Assembly: GCF_932526225.1 (NCBI RefSeq)
Contig: NC_064041.1
Location: 10,584,813-10,648,812 of the forward strand
Length of the DNA stretch: 64,000 bases
Direction: 5' to 3'
Origin: Nematostella vectensis
Taxonomy: Eukaryota > Cnidaria > Anthozoa > Actiniaria > Edwardsiidae
The stretch's first letter is position 1. Each line of letters opens with the position of its first letter. The notes under the pieces were generated by a model. The model saw only the letters and a program-made list of their open reading frames with translations. It was not told the origin of the DNA and made no database searches. Below are positions 44,830 through 55,400 of this stretch, piece after piece. A program made the translations under genes and the position numbers.

Positions 44830-45200
44830 CATGCCAGGATTGTCTCTGTTGTTGTCTTCCCATGTCATAACTGCGTCTGCGGTTGTCGTCCTATGTCATT
44901 ATTGTCTCTGTTGCTGTCTTCCCATGTCATTATTGTCTCTGTTGTTGTCTTCCCATGTCATAACTGCGTCTGCGGTTGTCGTACTATGTCATTATTGTCT
45001 CTGTTGTTGTCTTCCCATGTCATAACTGCGTCTGCGGTTGTCGTCTTATGTCATAACTGTGTCCGTTGCTGTCGTTCTATGCCATAACTGTCTGTTGCTG
45101 TCGTTCCATGTCATAACTGTGTTTGTTGTTGTCGTCCTATGTCACAACTGTGTCTGTTTTTTGTCGTCCTATGTCAAAATTGTGTCTCTGTTATCTTCGT
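44830..45200 (+). repeat. About 30-bp minisatellite at the 3' end of the Methuselah-like receptor, unit A
   Basis: Alternating blocks CCCATGTCATAACTGCGTCT, GCGGTTGTCGTCCTATGTCA and TTATTGTCTCTGTTGTTGTC. The last unit (TATGTCAAAATTGTGTCTCT) contains the receptor's stop codon (minus-strand TGA at 45174-45176) and its last codons. The array therefore grew from, or into, the end of the coding region. Confidence 0.88.
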
Positions 45201-48200
45201 TTTGCTAGGGGTGAATGCAGCATTACTTCGCCCCTGTTCTTTGTGAAGCGACCTGGAATGCGCATCGGAGCTGAACTTCTGCGCGTACAGCTTCCACACG
45301 CGACGGGTGAATACAAAAGACACCGCAATGAAAACGCCTTGAGCTGTCGTGAAAATCACAAACGGGAACATGAGATACTCGGAGATAAACGCGGCGAGAA
45401 TGCCAAAGACCCACGCGAAACCCATCAGGGACGCAATCTTGGCGTACACGGCGATGTCACGCTTTTGGTCACCCTCGTTAACAGCTGCACGTGACTGTTG
45501 CTTGGCAACGCGGATGGCTTTGACTGTCAAAACGAAGAATACTGCGTTCCATACCAGGGCCAGCGAAACAGGAATGACAAAGATGTAGAGATTAGCATCA
45601 CCATTGTTGATCCAGCATCCTTTGCTGCCGCCATATCGTATAGCAAAAGCCCCTGATTGGTCCAGTGCTGTGAGAATGATAACCAGAACAAATACCGAGA
45701 GATAGCCAATGGCGAGACGCTTCATGATTCGCTGACGCTGTTTTGCTTTGTCTGATCTCATCGCTGATTGGCCACTAAACGAAAAAGCCCGCCATGTGTC
45801 AAATGCTATGATCAACATCCATGAAAACGAGGCAAGGAATGCATAGTGGAGAACAATGGCGATGAAAACGCAACCAGCCTTAGAACCGGTTTGACCGGAT
45901 CCGACCAGAAACAGGAATTGTGCCAACAGAATCGAGATAGACAAGTTTAACAGGTTTACACCGGGTGCCGTACGTAGCTCACTAAACAAGGAATATGTCA
46001 CTACCACAACCAACAGACAAGCCACTGACAGTATCAGTCCAACATAGGTCAGCACCGTCAATGCTAGTTTAACATTAGAGGACCCTCCTATTTCTATCCG
46101 TTGTTTCTTAGTATAAGACTTGTCTGTGAAGTTACTACAAATAGTAGCAGTCTTATTTTCATTGACGGTATACTGATCAAATTGGTATACTCTCCGTGTG
46201 GCATTATGGAACAAAGACTTGTTGGAAAGTATAACATATTCATAGCTTTCTATGAAAATGTAACTTCCGGTGCAATTGTCAGAAGTAGCCAGTCTCTTCC
46301 GGCAGACCACAACAGTTCCTACAGGGACTTTGTGTGAAATACCCGATTTCTCGGATGTTTCATTCGAGTAGAAGTCTTTCTTGTTAAAGGTGTCTCCAGT
46401 CTTGTTAACGTACACCTCCCCCGTTGGCGTAACAGTGTATTCCCCAGGGGGGTAGTGTTCAACGTTAACGCAGCTGAGTCGTCTGACGGTGGCTTTGAGA
46501 ATTGTGAAAGTCTCATTGTCTATAAGCCATTCGATTGGCTCCTTGAATTGAACCAGATCGTCGAAGGTCCGTGACATGGAGCGTTTTCGCCTCTTTGCTG
46601 TTGAATTATCTTCCACTGTCACATCAAATACAAAAATATTGACATCGATATCACGAATAATCTCACGCGCGAGATTGCCTATGGTTGTCACATTCAGGCC
46701 AAAGGTTTCAGCTAAACTCCCAATGATGAGAACATGAGAAAGAAAAGAAATTGGCACGCTATTCTTGGATAATCGCGTAACCCATAATGCAACGCGAAAC
46801 TCGTCAAAGCGCGAGGAGCCTGGTATCGAATCCGGCACGAACGCGGCCTTTCGACACATCTCCAAATAAGGATCGTAAACTTCGTCTATGTCACATTCAA
46901 TTTTCACTTTTTGAAACTTGGGATTTGGGTCCTGGTCGTCTCCGATGTTCATGACGATAGAGAAGGGTTTACTGGGCCCTGTCATAGTGTCACCTCTAGG
47001 CAACGGTCCGCAGAGGAGTGGGGGGCTATTTGTATCGACCATTTCGCACGCAGCGCAGTAGATATTTCTGTAATTGACTCGGTCGTGCCACACGACGCTA
47101 AGAGGGAAGACGTGGAAGAGGTCACGGTACTCTGAGAACTTGTTCTCACAAGGGTTCTTGATGTCGTAGCATCGTCGTCTCGGTTGAGAATCAGTTGGTT
47201 TCCAAGTCACATATGAGCAATACTCCAATAGAAACTTTATGGTTTCTGTTCTTGAGAAGCCTTCCGGTGGTGAGAGTTCACAATTCATGTCCAAACCGTA
47301 GAACCTCATGTCGCTTGTCTTGACGCCGTGACATGCGGCGCAATGCCTGTTCTTGAACGTCTTCCCTTCGGCGGTGGTCACAGGGATAACGCTGTCGTAA
47401 TTCTGGGACGTCATTTTTTCATTTGACATGCATTTCTGCGAGACGCTTTTCTCGGTCGAGTTCCATGGACACACTGTGATCATCCAGATATCATAGACTC
47501 GAAAGTTGCTCACACACTCGTACCATTGGAGGGGGGGAAACAGAGGTCTACCACGCGCTACCTCGGGGCAAAAAGTGTCGAAGTCTGCGCAGCAGTCTTT
47601 GAAAGACGTGCAATATGGATCACAACGGCATTCGTTAAGCTCATCTTTTCTTCCGTAATCCATACCGGCTGTGCACCTTCCTCTGCAGGAATGAATCCCG
47701 GTGCAGTTGATGAATAAGGGTGGCGGTGGCGGTGGCGGTGCTGGTGTTGTTTGGGGTTGCGATGTCACCGTTGCTGACTGGTTTGCCGTCATCGGTGTTG
47801 AAGTCCTGTTCACATTTGCGCCGCTTCTTAGTCCTCTGCGGTGTCTTGCCAACTCGCGGTCACACTCAGACGTCACTTTATCCCTCAGACGTCTCTCCTT
47901 CAAGTACAATCGGGATTCAACCAAACTTATCGACCGTACATTAGGACCTGAGGGCATCTTGTTGAATCTTTCCATATTAATCTGGTCAGTTCTGGCGATT
48001 TTGGCTTTCTTATACCAGTCTTTTTCAACCTTGCTTCTTCTTTCACCGTTCATGGCTTCTTTAAAATTCCTGCGCCATTGCCTTTGAGAGCTTTCTAAAC
48101 GTTTTCCATCTCTACCGTTCCTTTTTTCGACGTTGTCAATGGAGTGCTCAGCAATCTTCTCGATTTCACCGTCTTCATCCATCGATCCATTTCCCGGGAT

Positions 48201-48254
48201 GGCTACCAAACAAACCAATACAAAGCTTAAGGCAATTATTGCCGATTTAGTCAT
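45174..48254 (-). CDS. Somatomedin-B / Methuselah-like family B GPCR, copy A
   Basis: Intronless, 1026 aa. A signal peptide is evident (IIALSFVLVCLVAIP, residues 6-20). A basic linker and Pro run follow, then a somatomedin-B domain (~184-230; CTGIHSCRGRC, CRCDPYC, FKDCCADF). A long Cys-rich ectodomain has two related motifs, RHCAACHG and IYCAACEM, and many N-glycosylation sequons. No GPS autoproteolysis motif is evident before TM1. The seven-helix part (~770-1000) is secretin/Methuselah-type (LLNLSISILLAQFLFL, AFLASFSWMLIIAFDTWRAF, GFAWVFGILAAF). It is a predicted cell-surface receptor, ligand unknown. The ATG before the signal peptide is chosen: a 17-bp insertion relative to copy B puts the possible upstream ATG out of frame. 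The stop lies in a minisatellite unit. Convergent with the class A-like GPCR. Confidence 0.9.
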   Translation of the reverse strand: MTKSAIIALSFVLVCLVAIPGNGSMDEDGEIEKIAEHSIDNVEKRNGRDGKRLESSQRQWRRNFKEAMNGERRSKVEKDWYKKAKIARTDQINMERFNKMPSGPNVRSISLVESRLYLKERRLRDKVTSECDRELARHRRGLRSGANVNRTSTPMTANQSATVTSQPQTTPAPPPPPPPLFINCTGIHSCRGRCTAGMDYGRKDELNECRCDPYCTSFKDCCADFDTFCPEVARGRPLFPPLQWYECVSNFRVYDIWMITVCPWNSTEKSVSQKCMSNEKMTSQNYDSVIPVTTAEGKTFKNRHCAACHGVKTSDMRFYGLDMNCELSPPEGFSRTETIKFLLEYCSYVTWKPTDSQPRRRCYDIKNPCENKFSEYRDLFHVFPLSVVWHDRVNYRNIYCAACEMVDTNSPPLLCGPLPRGDTMTGPSKPFSIVMNIGDDQDPNPKFQKVKIECDIDEVYDPYLEMCRKAAFVPDSIPGSSRFDEFRVALWVTRLSKNSVPISFLSHVLIIGSLAETFGLNVTTIGNLAREIIRDIDVNIFVFDVTVEDNSTAKRRKRSMSRTFDDLVQFKEPIEWLIDNETFTILKATVRRLSCVNVEHYPPGEYTVTPTGEVYVNKTGDTFNKKDFYSNETSEKSGISHKVPVGTVVVCRKRLATSDNCTGSYIFIESYEYVILSNKSLFHNATRRVYQFDQYTVNENKTATICSNFTDKSYTKKQRIEIGGSSNVKLALTVLTYVGLILSVACLLVVVVTYSLFSELRTAPGVNLLNLSISILLAQFLFLVGSGQTGSKAGCVFIAIVLHYAFLASFSWMLIIAFDTWRAFSFSGQSAMRSDKAKQRQRIMKRLAIGYLSVFVLVIILTALDQSGAFAIRYGGSKGCWINNGDANLYIFVIPVSLALVWNAVFFVLTVKAIRVAKQQSRAAVNEGDQKRDIAVYAKIASLMGFAWVFGILAAFISEYLMFPFVIFTTAQGVFIAVSFVFTRRVWKLYAQKFSSDAHSRSLHKEQGRSNAAFTPSKTKITETQF

Positions 48255-48740
48255 TTCGTGCACAGTTTCGATTGACTCTTTTTCTTCTCGAGTGGCTAGC
48301 GATAACGAAAGCTTTTACTTTTACCATGCAGGACACTTCTAATTAAAACGGTGAGAATTTGAACAGCGCTTTCGCTCTTAACTGTTTCATATGCAAATTC
48401 GTGTCGACTATACTAATAACTAAAAATTTTTTCGCACGTTTTGTTACATATCAGCAGAGAAAACCGTGTTGACAATAACTTTATGATAGATAATAAATTA
48501 CAATATCTATATCTTATTTTGAGTGTCGTTGGGATAAGAAAATTATATCCGTTTTTGCCGATGGCCTTTTGCAGCTTTAAGAAAGTACCTGCCCTGAAAA
48601 GGACATGAAATATTGATGAAAGTGCCTAATTTATTATCACTTCCTAAAGATCTTTGTGTTCTAAAAGTATATGTTGGAGTTTAATTATGGTTTGTTTACC
48701 CCTTAAGTTCCGGCTGTGGCAATTGCCTTCCAGTATTATA

Positions 48741-48778
48741 AAGCCAAACGGGAAATTATATTATTTCCCGTTTGGCTT
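48741..48778. other. Perfect 16-bp-stem hairpin, unit A
   Basis: AAGCCAAACGGGAAAT, a 6-base loop TATATT, then the exact complement. It is kept without change in unit B (58938-58975), although flanking sequence has a few differences. It lies about 490 bp upstream of the Methuselah-like start codon. Confidence 0.85.
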
Positions 48779-49829
48779 AAACAAGAATAATGAAATATTA
48801 AAGTGATCTTGATAGGCCTTGATAATCTTGAGATCCGTCATTAAAAATGGTGTTCGAAACTGTCATAACTACTTCACAATTTCCACAAAGGAGTGATTAT
48901 TATGTGGTCTATGTTTTGAAGGGATAAAACACTGTCTTGGAGAGTCTAGCATGTGAAATGGCGTATTGTTTTCTTATAATTTGATAATTTTATTCTCGCT
49001 TGAGACTTGAATCGTATTGTCATACTTTTTTCTATTCAAGGCTTAGCAGTAGACTTGATAGAATCTTGTAAAGATTAATAAGGAATCTATTGAAAACACT
49101 ATTACATGTGATTTAAACTCCAAAAAGTAACCCGAAGATTAAAAAAAAACATTTTTGCCATAGGACGCCAAACAAAAATATAATGGCCGCATGATTTGCA
49201 TAGCTGTTCATGATATTGAAAAAGACAAGAATCGGCTTTAGGGATAGCAAGTGGACCTGTTGAGCCCGCGGTTCGGCAGTGTTATTGTGTTGATTCCCTG
49301 CTAGCTCGACATCACGGTGATCCTGGGTCATAAAACTTCTTGGTCCCTAGTTCGGTTCTAAACAGTTCCTAATGGCAGGGGGTGGGAAGGGCAATTTTCA
49401 ATAACAAAAATCAAACATACACATTATCAGGTTTCCAAATAAGTCACCCCCACCCCCCACCCCCTGAACTTGATTAGGAACTGAGGAATTAGGATTCAGG
49501 ATCACAGCGGTTAGCTCGACCAATTACTTATTACTTAGGGCATTATCGCATAAGTCATTTTTGTCGCTTTTTTTTATCGTCCTAGGACTGTGTTAGTCGG
49601 TAATTCCCATTCTTAAACTTGCTGGGATTCATGTTTACTACGTTTTGGCCGCCATCTTGATAAAGAGGCGTAGACTCTAAGCTTTTTAGAATATCACAGG
49701 TCTCCCGCGCGATCGCCCCAGGCTCTGATTGCTCTGATCGCCCCAGCCATTTGTCTCAGTAGTTGATGGTCGCCTCGTGACAGATGTGGATTAAACTAAA
49801 GTTTAGAGAGAGAAAGCATTCCATTAGCC
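48779..49829. other. Upstream spacer, unit A
   Basis: AT-rich sequence between the hairpin and the 54-bp array, colinear with unit B. No gene or repeat recognised apart from short C-rich runs near 49448-49465. Confidence 0.5.
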
Positions 49830-50397
49830 CTCAATAAGTCGAACCCTAGACTACTGTGGCGTTGAAGAAGGAGCTTCCCTTCCCTCGATAAGTCGAACCC
49901 TAGACTACTGTGCAATTGATGGAGCTTTCCTTTCCCTCAATAAGTCGAACCCTAGACTGCTGTGGAGTTGATGAAGGAGGTCCCTTCCCCTTGGTAAGAC
50001 GAACCCTAGACTGCTGTAAAGTTGATGAAGGAGGTCCCTTTCCCTCGATAAGTCGAACCCTAGACTGCTGTAGAGTTGATGAAGAAGGTTCTCTCCCCTC
50101 GATAAGTCGAACCCTAGACTGCTGTTGAGATTATGGAGGCGGATCTTCTCCCTCGATAAGTCGAACCCTAGACTGCTGTTGAGATTATGGAGGCGGATCT
50201 TCTCCCTCGATAAGTCGAACCCTAGACTGCTGTTGAGATTATGGAGGCGGATCTTCTCCCTCGATAAGTCGAACCCTAGACTGCGGTAGAGTTGATGAAG
50301 GAGGTTCCCTCCCCTCGATAAGTCGAACCCTAGACTGCTGTTGAGATTGTGGAGGCGGATCTTCTCCCTCGATAAGTCGAACCCTAGACTGCGGTAG
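49830..50397 (-). repeat. 54-bp minisatellite, unit A (about 10 units)
   Basis: Units such as CTCGATAAGTCGAACCCTAG then ACTGCTGTTGAGATTATGGA and GGCGGATCTTCTCC. The array ends abruptly at GGTAG|AATGAAAG, inside the opsin-like frame. Unit B has about three times as many repeats. Confidence 0.93.
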
Positions 50398-50454
50398 AAT
50401 GAAAGTTATTAAAACAAAGATTGGGAAAACGATGCCAAGCATTTTGTTTGTCAA
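50395..50454 (-). pseudogene. Opsin-like remnant, unit A (first 20 codons only)
   Basis: Retains MTNKMLGIVFPIFVLITFIL and then runs straight into the minisatellite. About 400 bp present in unit B (61622-62017) are missing, so the fragment cannot encode a receptor. Confidence 0.7.
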
Positions 50455-50760
50455 GATTTAAAGAAAATGTATGGAACTATGATAGGAATAGACACAATGG
50501 CGCGGGATTTTTTTGCATAGCAACGGTGACGTCAGAACCTACGTCTGCCTTAGTAATCAATGATAAAAAAAGCACAGAATAAGGTCAATGTCGAAAGGGG
50601 CGATGGGAGCGAGGAAGAAAATCTGACAAAAGCGTAAGGAGAAGGGGAAGATACGAAAGGAGAAGTAGAGTGCATGAGAATTATCAGAGGAGAGAAAGCA
50701 CAAGATTCAAAATTTCTAAAAGCACTTAGAGGGAAAATTTAAAAATAATATACAATAATA

Positions 50761-50877
50761 ATGATGGTGGTGATGGTGATGGTGATGGTGATGGTGATGG
50801 TGATGGTGATGGTGATGGTGATGGTGATGGTGATGGTGATGGTGATGGTGATGGTGATGGTGATGGTGATGGTGATT
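50761..50877 (+). repeat. (GGTGAT)n microsatellite, unit A
   Basis: About 18 near-perfect hexamer units. The homologous site in unit B (62388-62418) has only a few, so expansion followed the duplication. Confidence 0.96.
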
Positions 50878-50879
50878 TT

Positions 50880-51867
50880 GCATTTATCAAGTTTTCTAGG
50901 AATCTAGGAATTTTTAAAAGTAATAAATGTGATTTCAGGGAAGGCCCTGGCGCTGGTCAACAAGGAGAAAGGGGCACTGAGCGGGTATTCAAGGGGAGGG
51001 CGCGCTAAGCGTGGCCGAAATAGGAGAGAGTGCGCCGAGCAAGAGCGTAATCAAGGAGAAGGGATTTTGAGCAATGTACCCAGGACTTGCCGAAGAGTGG
51101 TGCGCAGGTATAGATTTTTTTGTGAAAATGTGTGAATCTGGTGATTATTGAATAAGGAAAGTTTTCGGGATGCGTTCGCCCTCTGCGCACCACCCTTATG
51201 AACTACGCGACTCAGGGGGAAGCTGACCGAAGTTGTAATCAAGAAGGGAGGGCGCTGAGAAGAGCTGTAACCGAGGATTGCAGGCGCGGACCCAGGATTG
51301 ACTGAGGGGAGTGGGGGTGGGTAGGTTTGGGAGGGGGGGTTACGCAGTCAAAGGTATCATATGGAAAAAGCATAGTACTTGAAGATTTCTTAAAAGGAAA
51401 AGGGGAGATAGCATATGCTACAACGCCCTAATTTGAAATGATCCAGTGGCTCGGAGATGAGTTTACCGGGGTTAAATTCCGCCTCTTTAGGCAGTCTTAG
51501 CTCCAACCGGCACAAATGATAACAATGCATGTACCCTATTCAAACCACCGCATGTGTTCCACACATTTTTTGTTTGCTTTTGGAAGTAAATTTGTTTTAA
51601 CAACTTCTAGTTGTTATAATCACGTGGAAAACGGAAGAGAGTTAGAAAATTAGGTCTCGGCGGTAGCCTTTCAACGAGGCGCAGGCGAGTGCCATCATTA
51701 ATTTGCCACAGACACGTTCCGCGGAACCGCGCGCATTCCTAAACTGTCTGTCTATGATCAGGCAGAAATACGGATTTTCCTTTTCTAATGAGAATATCAA
51801 ATTTCGTGGGAAACTCAGAGCGAATCGTGGACAGATTGGTGATTGTTCATTGATCGGCGACATAAAG
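50880..51867. other. Right end of unit A, no gene recognised
   Basis: Colinear with 62420-63376. It contains purine-rich sequence (50930-51070) and a G-rich stretch near 51300-51345 related to dispersed repeats near 26690 and 62860. Open frames are present but show no domain and are not preserved in the same form in unit B. Confidence 0.5.
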
Positions 51868-51880
51868 CAACAACATAAAG
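51868..51880. other. 13-bp duplication junction filler
   Basis: Between the units lies CAACAACATAAAG, absent from the right end of unit B. It repeats the ACATAAAG that ends unit A, as expected for a short templated insertion at an end-joined junction. Confidence 0.75.
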
Positions 51881-53061
51881 CACAACATTCATGAAAAGCA
51901 TTTGTTTTTAGCAAACAAAAAAAAGTATTGAGGGTAATTGTTTAAATATTGCTGTCTGTCGATGATATGCTTTTTTATGTCCAGAGCTGTATTAGGCCTC
52001 AAAGAAGGGGGGGGGGGGGGTGGCGATACAAACATTAAGAAAATATGAGGTGTAAACCCACTTCTGCTCATATCCTTATTATATTCTTAAATATTGTGGG
52101 GGGGGGGGGGATGGGGCGATACAAACATTAAGAAAATATGAGGTGTAAACCCACTTCTGCTCATATCCTTATTATATTCTTAAATATTGTGGTGGGGGGG
52201 GGATTTCATATTGGTCATATAAATATGAATACATTATCTTATACATTATTTAATTCGTCAAGTGTTTTTGTCGTACATGAAAGCCTGGTCTTTTACAAAA
52301 ATATTCCATCAATCGGCCCACCTGCAAACTGAGCATTTTCATTTAATGTTTCAAAAGCCGAAACAAAACAGATCATTTAAACTGTGTCTTCACCAAACCG
52401 AAACAAAATTACTTCAGCTGTGTTCCTAATGAGCCGGAAAATAACGACTTACTTCAGCTGTTTTCTCAAATAACCGAAAAACATAAGCAAATGGTACCTG
52501 AACACAGGCGATAGTAGGTAATCAGGTACTAAAGGCGGTGGATTGGCAATATTAGGAAATTCGAATCTTTTCAATCGAATAAAACCGAATAAAATTTACG
52601 TTAAAATAACTAATCGTAATGCTGGCTTCACTAATATTTCCGCTTAGTAATAGTCTATTTTTGCATCTATTATGATTACCGATCGATCGAATCGAAACAC
52701 TTTGTTGATGGTCGAAACAATGGCAACGTTTAAAATTCGATTGGGTTCCGTTCGGATTCGTTGATTAGTCCAGGTACACGTTTTTCTTCTATTTCTACCT
52801 TGAAACAAATACTACAACACAATATTTCCCCTTCCCCTTTCCCCGAATTCGTTGTTGTTATCTAAATTGAAAACACAATGGTGCTTATTCTTATCTAGCT
52901 CGTCAACATTTCATTTGTCTCTGTTTGCACGTTTTCTAGAAACTCGGCACAGGATTGCACTATCGCAAAGTTTTGTCTTGAATGACCTAATCAAACATTC
53001 CACGATAACTTTCCTCTATTCCATTAACACTTTGCTTTTTCCTCAGGTGTAGGAAATAATC

Positions 53062-54033
53062 ATGTCCGGACTACCCATAGTATCCAGCACCGTTATCTAT
53101 CTGTCCGGGATCATGGCAATCGTGCTGTCCGTCTCCACGACCATCATCAACACGAGTCTTCTTTTTGTCATTGTAAAGGACCCGCTCAAGTGCCTTCGAA
53201 AGCCGTCCACTGGTTTTATCACCTCCCTCGCTTTAACAAACCTCGCGTTCGGACTCGTGACTGATACGACATACGCCATGGCGCTATTTGAAGGCCTTGG
53301 CTCGGGCTACGTGAACATGGATCTCAAAACCATTCAAACGGCTTCGGGATTCTTCACATTTACAAGCGTCGTGGTCGTTATCGTCGCATTGACCGTGGAA
53401 TGCCTTCTGGGCACACTTTTCCCCATTTTTCATCGCAATTGCATCACGTTTAAATCGTCGATTTTGGTGTCGTGCGGTGTTTGGGCATACGCCCTTCTAT
53501 TCACCATGATGCAATTTGCGGATATCAACTTTGAAGTCTACGAGTTGTTGGACACACATCTTCACCACACCGTGCCATTTGGTGCAATACTGCTGTGCTA
53601 TCTGTTCATCTATCGCGGACTCAGGAAGCGAACGCGCGCATGCGCTCCAAAGAACGCGTCGAATCAGCAGACCGAGGCAAGAGAACTGAAATTCCATAAG
53701 CAACTGTTACTGACTGTGATTCTGGTCGGTTTGTTATTGTTCCTAACGTTAGTTCCATTCCAGGTGACTCTCACAATGATGAAGCGCTGTTTAACGTGTG
53801 ATATCAACAAACTTTATGCTTCTTTTTTGGTTTCATTGAATTTTATGTACACAAATCCTGCTTTGAATACTCTGCTTTACGCCTGGCGTACAAGACCTTT
53901 TAGGAGGTCGTTCAGAGCGATGTTTTGCAGGGGTCGGGATCTTGATTTACGACACTCGAAGCTCATGGCCTCTCAGCGGAGCACTTCCGGTGGAGGATTT
54001 AGCAAGCCGGGAAAAACTGGGAACGAGCATTGA
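53062..54033 (+). CDS. Class A (rhodopsin-like) GPCR with degenerate microswitches, copy B
   Basis: 323 aa, identical to the unit A copy except Arg207 in place of Gly207 in the third intracellular loop (QTEARELKF). A handful of other base changes are synonymous. It keeps NPALNTLLY in TM7, VEC instead of DRY after TM3, and Asn in TM2. The near-absence of replacement changes fits recent duplication, selection or gene conversion; these cannot be separated here. The possible 5'-UTR acceptor (TTTTTCCTCAG) is conserved. Probably functional. Confidence 0.88.
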   Translation: MSGLPIVSSTVIYLSGIMAIVLSVSTTIINTSLLFVIVKDPLKCLRKPSTGFITSLALTNLAFGLVTDTTYAMALFEGLGSGYVNMDLKTIQTASGFFTFTSVVVVIVALTVECLLGTLFPIFHRNCITFKSSILVSCGVWAYALLFTMMQFADINFEVYELLDTHLHHTVPFGAILLCYLFIYRGLRKRTRACAPKNASNQQTEARELKFHKQLLLTVILVGLLLFLTLVPFQVTLTMMKRCLTCDINKLYASFLVSLNFMYTNPALNTLLYAWRTRPFRRSFRAMFCRGRDLDLRHSKLMASQRSTSGGGFSKPGKTGNEH

Positions 54034-54979
54034 GGTTTTTGGTAGGGGTGGGGGCTGACTAAGGGCTTAACTCACCCTTAGCATAGAGTAACCAACAGCC
54101 CAAATGCAACACGAAAGCACACAGATTCCAACGAATAAATCACAGATTTCGTTTATAGTAATTCACAGCAGAGCGTTGCAGTGTGCGTTTTGAAATCGGT
54201 TTTACTAATGTGAAGAGATTCTTTAAGTACTCATCAATATCAGCATGTTTTTAATAAATTTCATGTAATCACTATTAGTGTATAAAGGAAAAAGGGCAAA
54301 ACCCAATATATCAACAACAGGGGAAATGTCGATGTTATTTATATGTAATCGCTTTAAATATTGAGCATACCATAAAATAACTTAAATGTGTCAAATGGTT
54401 ATAATATATTTATGGTAACTGGTCAACCAGAAAAAGAGAAGAAATTCGGTTGAGAGCAAAGCCCAATAAGCGAAAAAACATTTATGCTTGAGAAACATTA
54501 TGTAATCACTTTAAGTTGTGTACATTCGAAATCAAACTTATTTGTATTAAATGTTTGAAACATATTTCATGTTGTCATTTTTTAAATTCCTCTTTTCATT
54601 CCCGCCTTGTGTACGAATTTGACCATCTTGTAAATCCTATGTTAAATTGTGTCTTGTTGCCTTTTGCTCGACTGTCAGCTTTATATCTGTTTTCATGGTC
54701 TTTTTCCCCTATCCAGCCGTCCCTATGCCAGAAATGTGTTTCGTTACTATTTTTTTGAACTTGAAGAGGATCTAGTATTCGTCGAAAGAGAGGGCGTGGC
54801 ACTTGGGCAGCTTTTTCCCCTTCAATAATATTGAAGCCAAAATATTTCAATCCGCAATGCAACTGTACAACTTTAAATCTGTCCTTTTTTTATTCCCTAG
54901 TCTTGTCGGTCCTCAATATTTGTCAATAACTCTATCTTTATTTGACTGTTGGCTTTAGTCTGTTTTTCCCAAACTTTCC

Positions 54980-55400
54980 AGTTATCCCATGTCAGGATTG
55001 TATCTGTTCTTGTCGTACTATGTCATTATTGTCTCTGTTGTTGTCTTCCCATGTCATAACTGCGTCTGCGGTTGTCGTCCTATGTCATAACTGCGTCTGC
55101 GGTTGTCGTACTATGTCATTATTGTCTCTGTTGTTGTCTTCCCATGTCATAACTGCGTCTGCGGTTGTCGTCCTATGTCATAACTGCGTCTGCGGTTGTC
55201 GTACTATGTCATTATTGTCTCTGTTGTTGTCTTCCCATGTCATAACTGCGTCTGCGGTTGTCGTGTTATGTCATAACTGTGTCCGTTGCTGTCGTTCTAT
55301 GCCATAACTGTCTGTTGCTGTCGTTCCATGGCATAACTGTGTTTGTTGTTGTCGTCCTATGTCACAACTGTGTCTGTTTTTTTTGTCGTCCTATGACAAA
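54980..55400 (+). repeat. About 30-bp minisatellite at the 3' end of the Methuselah-like receptor, unit B
   Basis: Same blocks as 44830-45200 but in a different order and number. Higher-order units (TTATTGTCTCTGTTGTTGTC through CGTCCTATGTCATAACTGCG) repeat about three times. The coding region of the receptor runs into it as far as 55357. Confidence 0.88.

Larger units (their letters stand above)
41786..51867. repeat. Tandem segmental duplication, unit A (about 10.1 kb)
   Basis: Starts at CACAACATTCATGAAAAGC and ends at CGGCGACATAAAG. Colinear with 51881-63376 at high identity in genes and spacers alike. Contents in order: G-run repeat, class A-like GPCR (+), 30-bp-type minisatellite, Methuselah-like GPCR (-), hairpin, 54-bp minisatellite, opsin remnant (-), GGTGAT microsatellite. 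Main differences from unit B are a shorter 54-bp array, loss of most of the opsin fragment and a longer microsatellite. Confidence 0.95.

Noticed and set aside
45123-45494. Plus-strand frames antisense to the Methuselah-like receptors
   Set aside because: Shadows of the receptor coding strand joined to minisatellite sequence.
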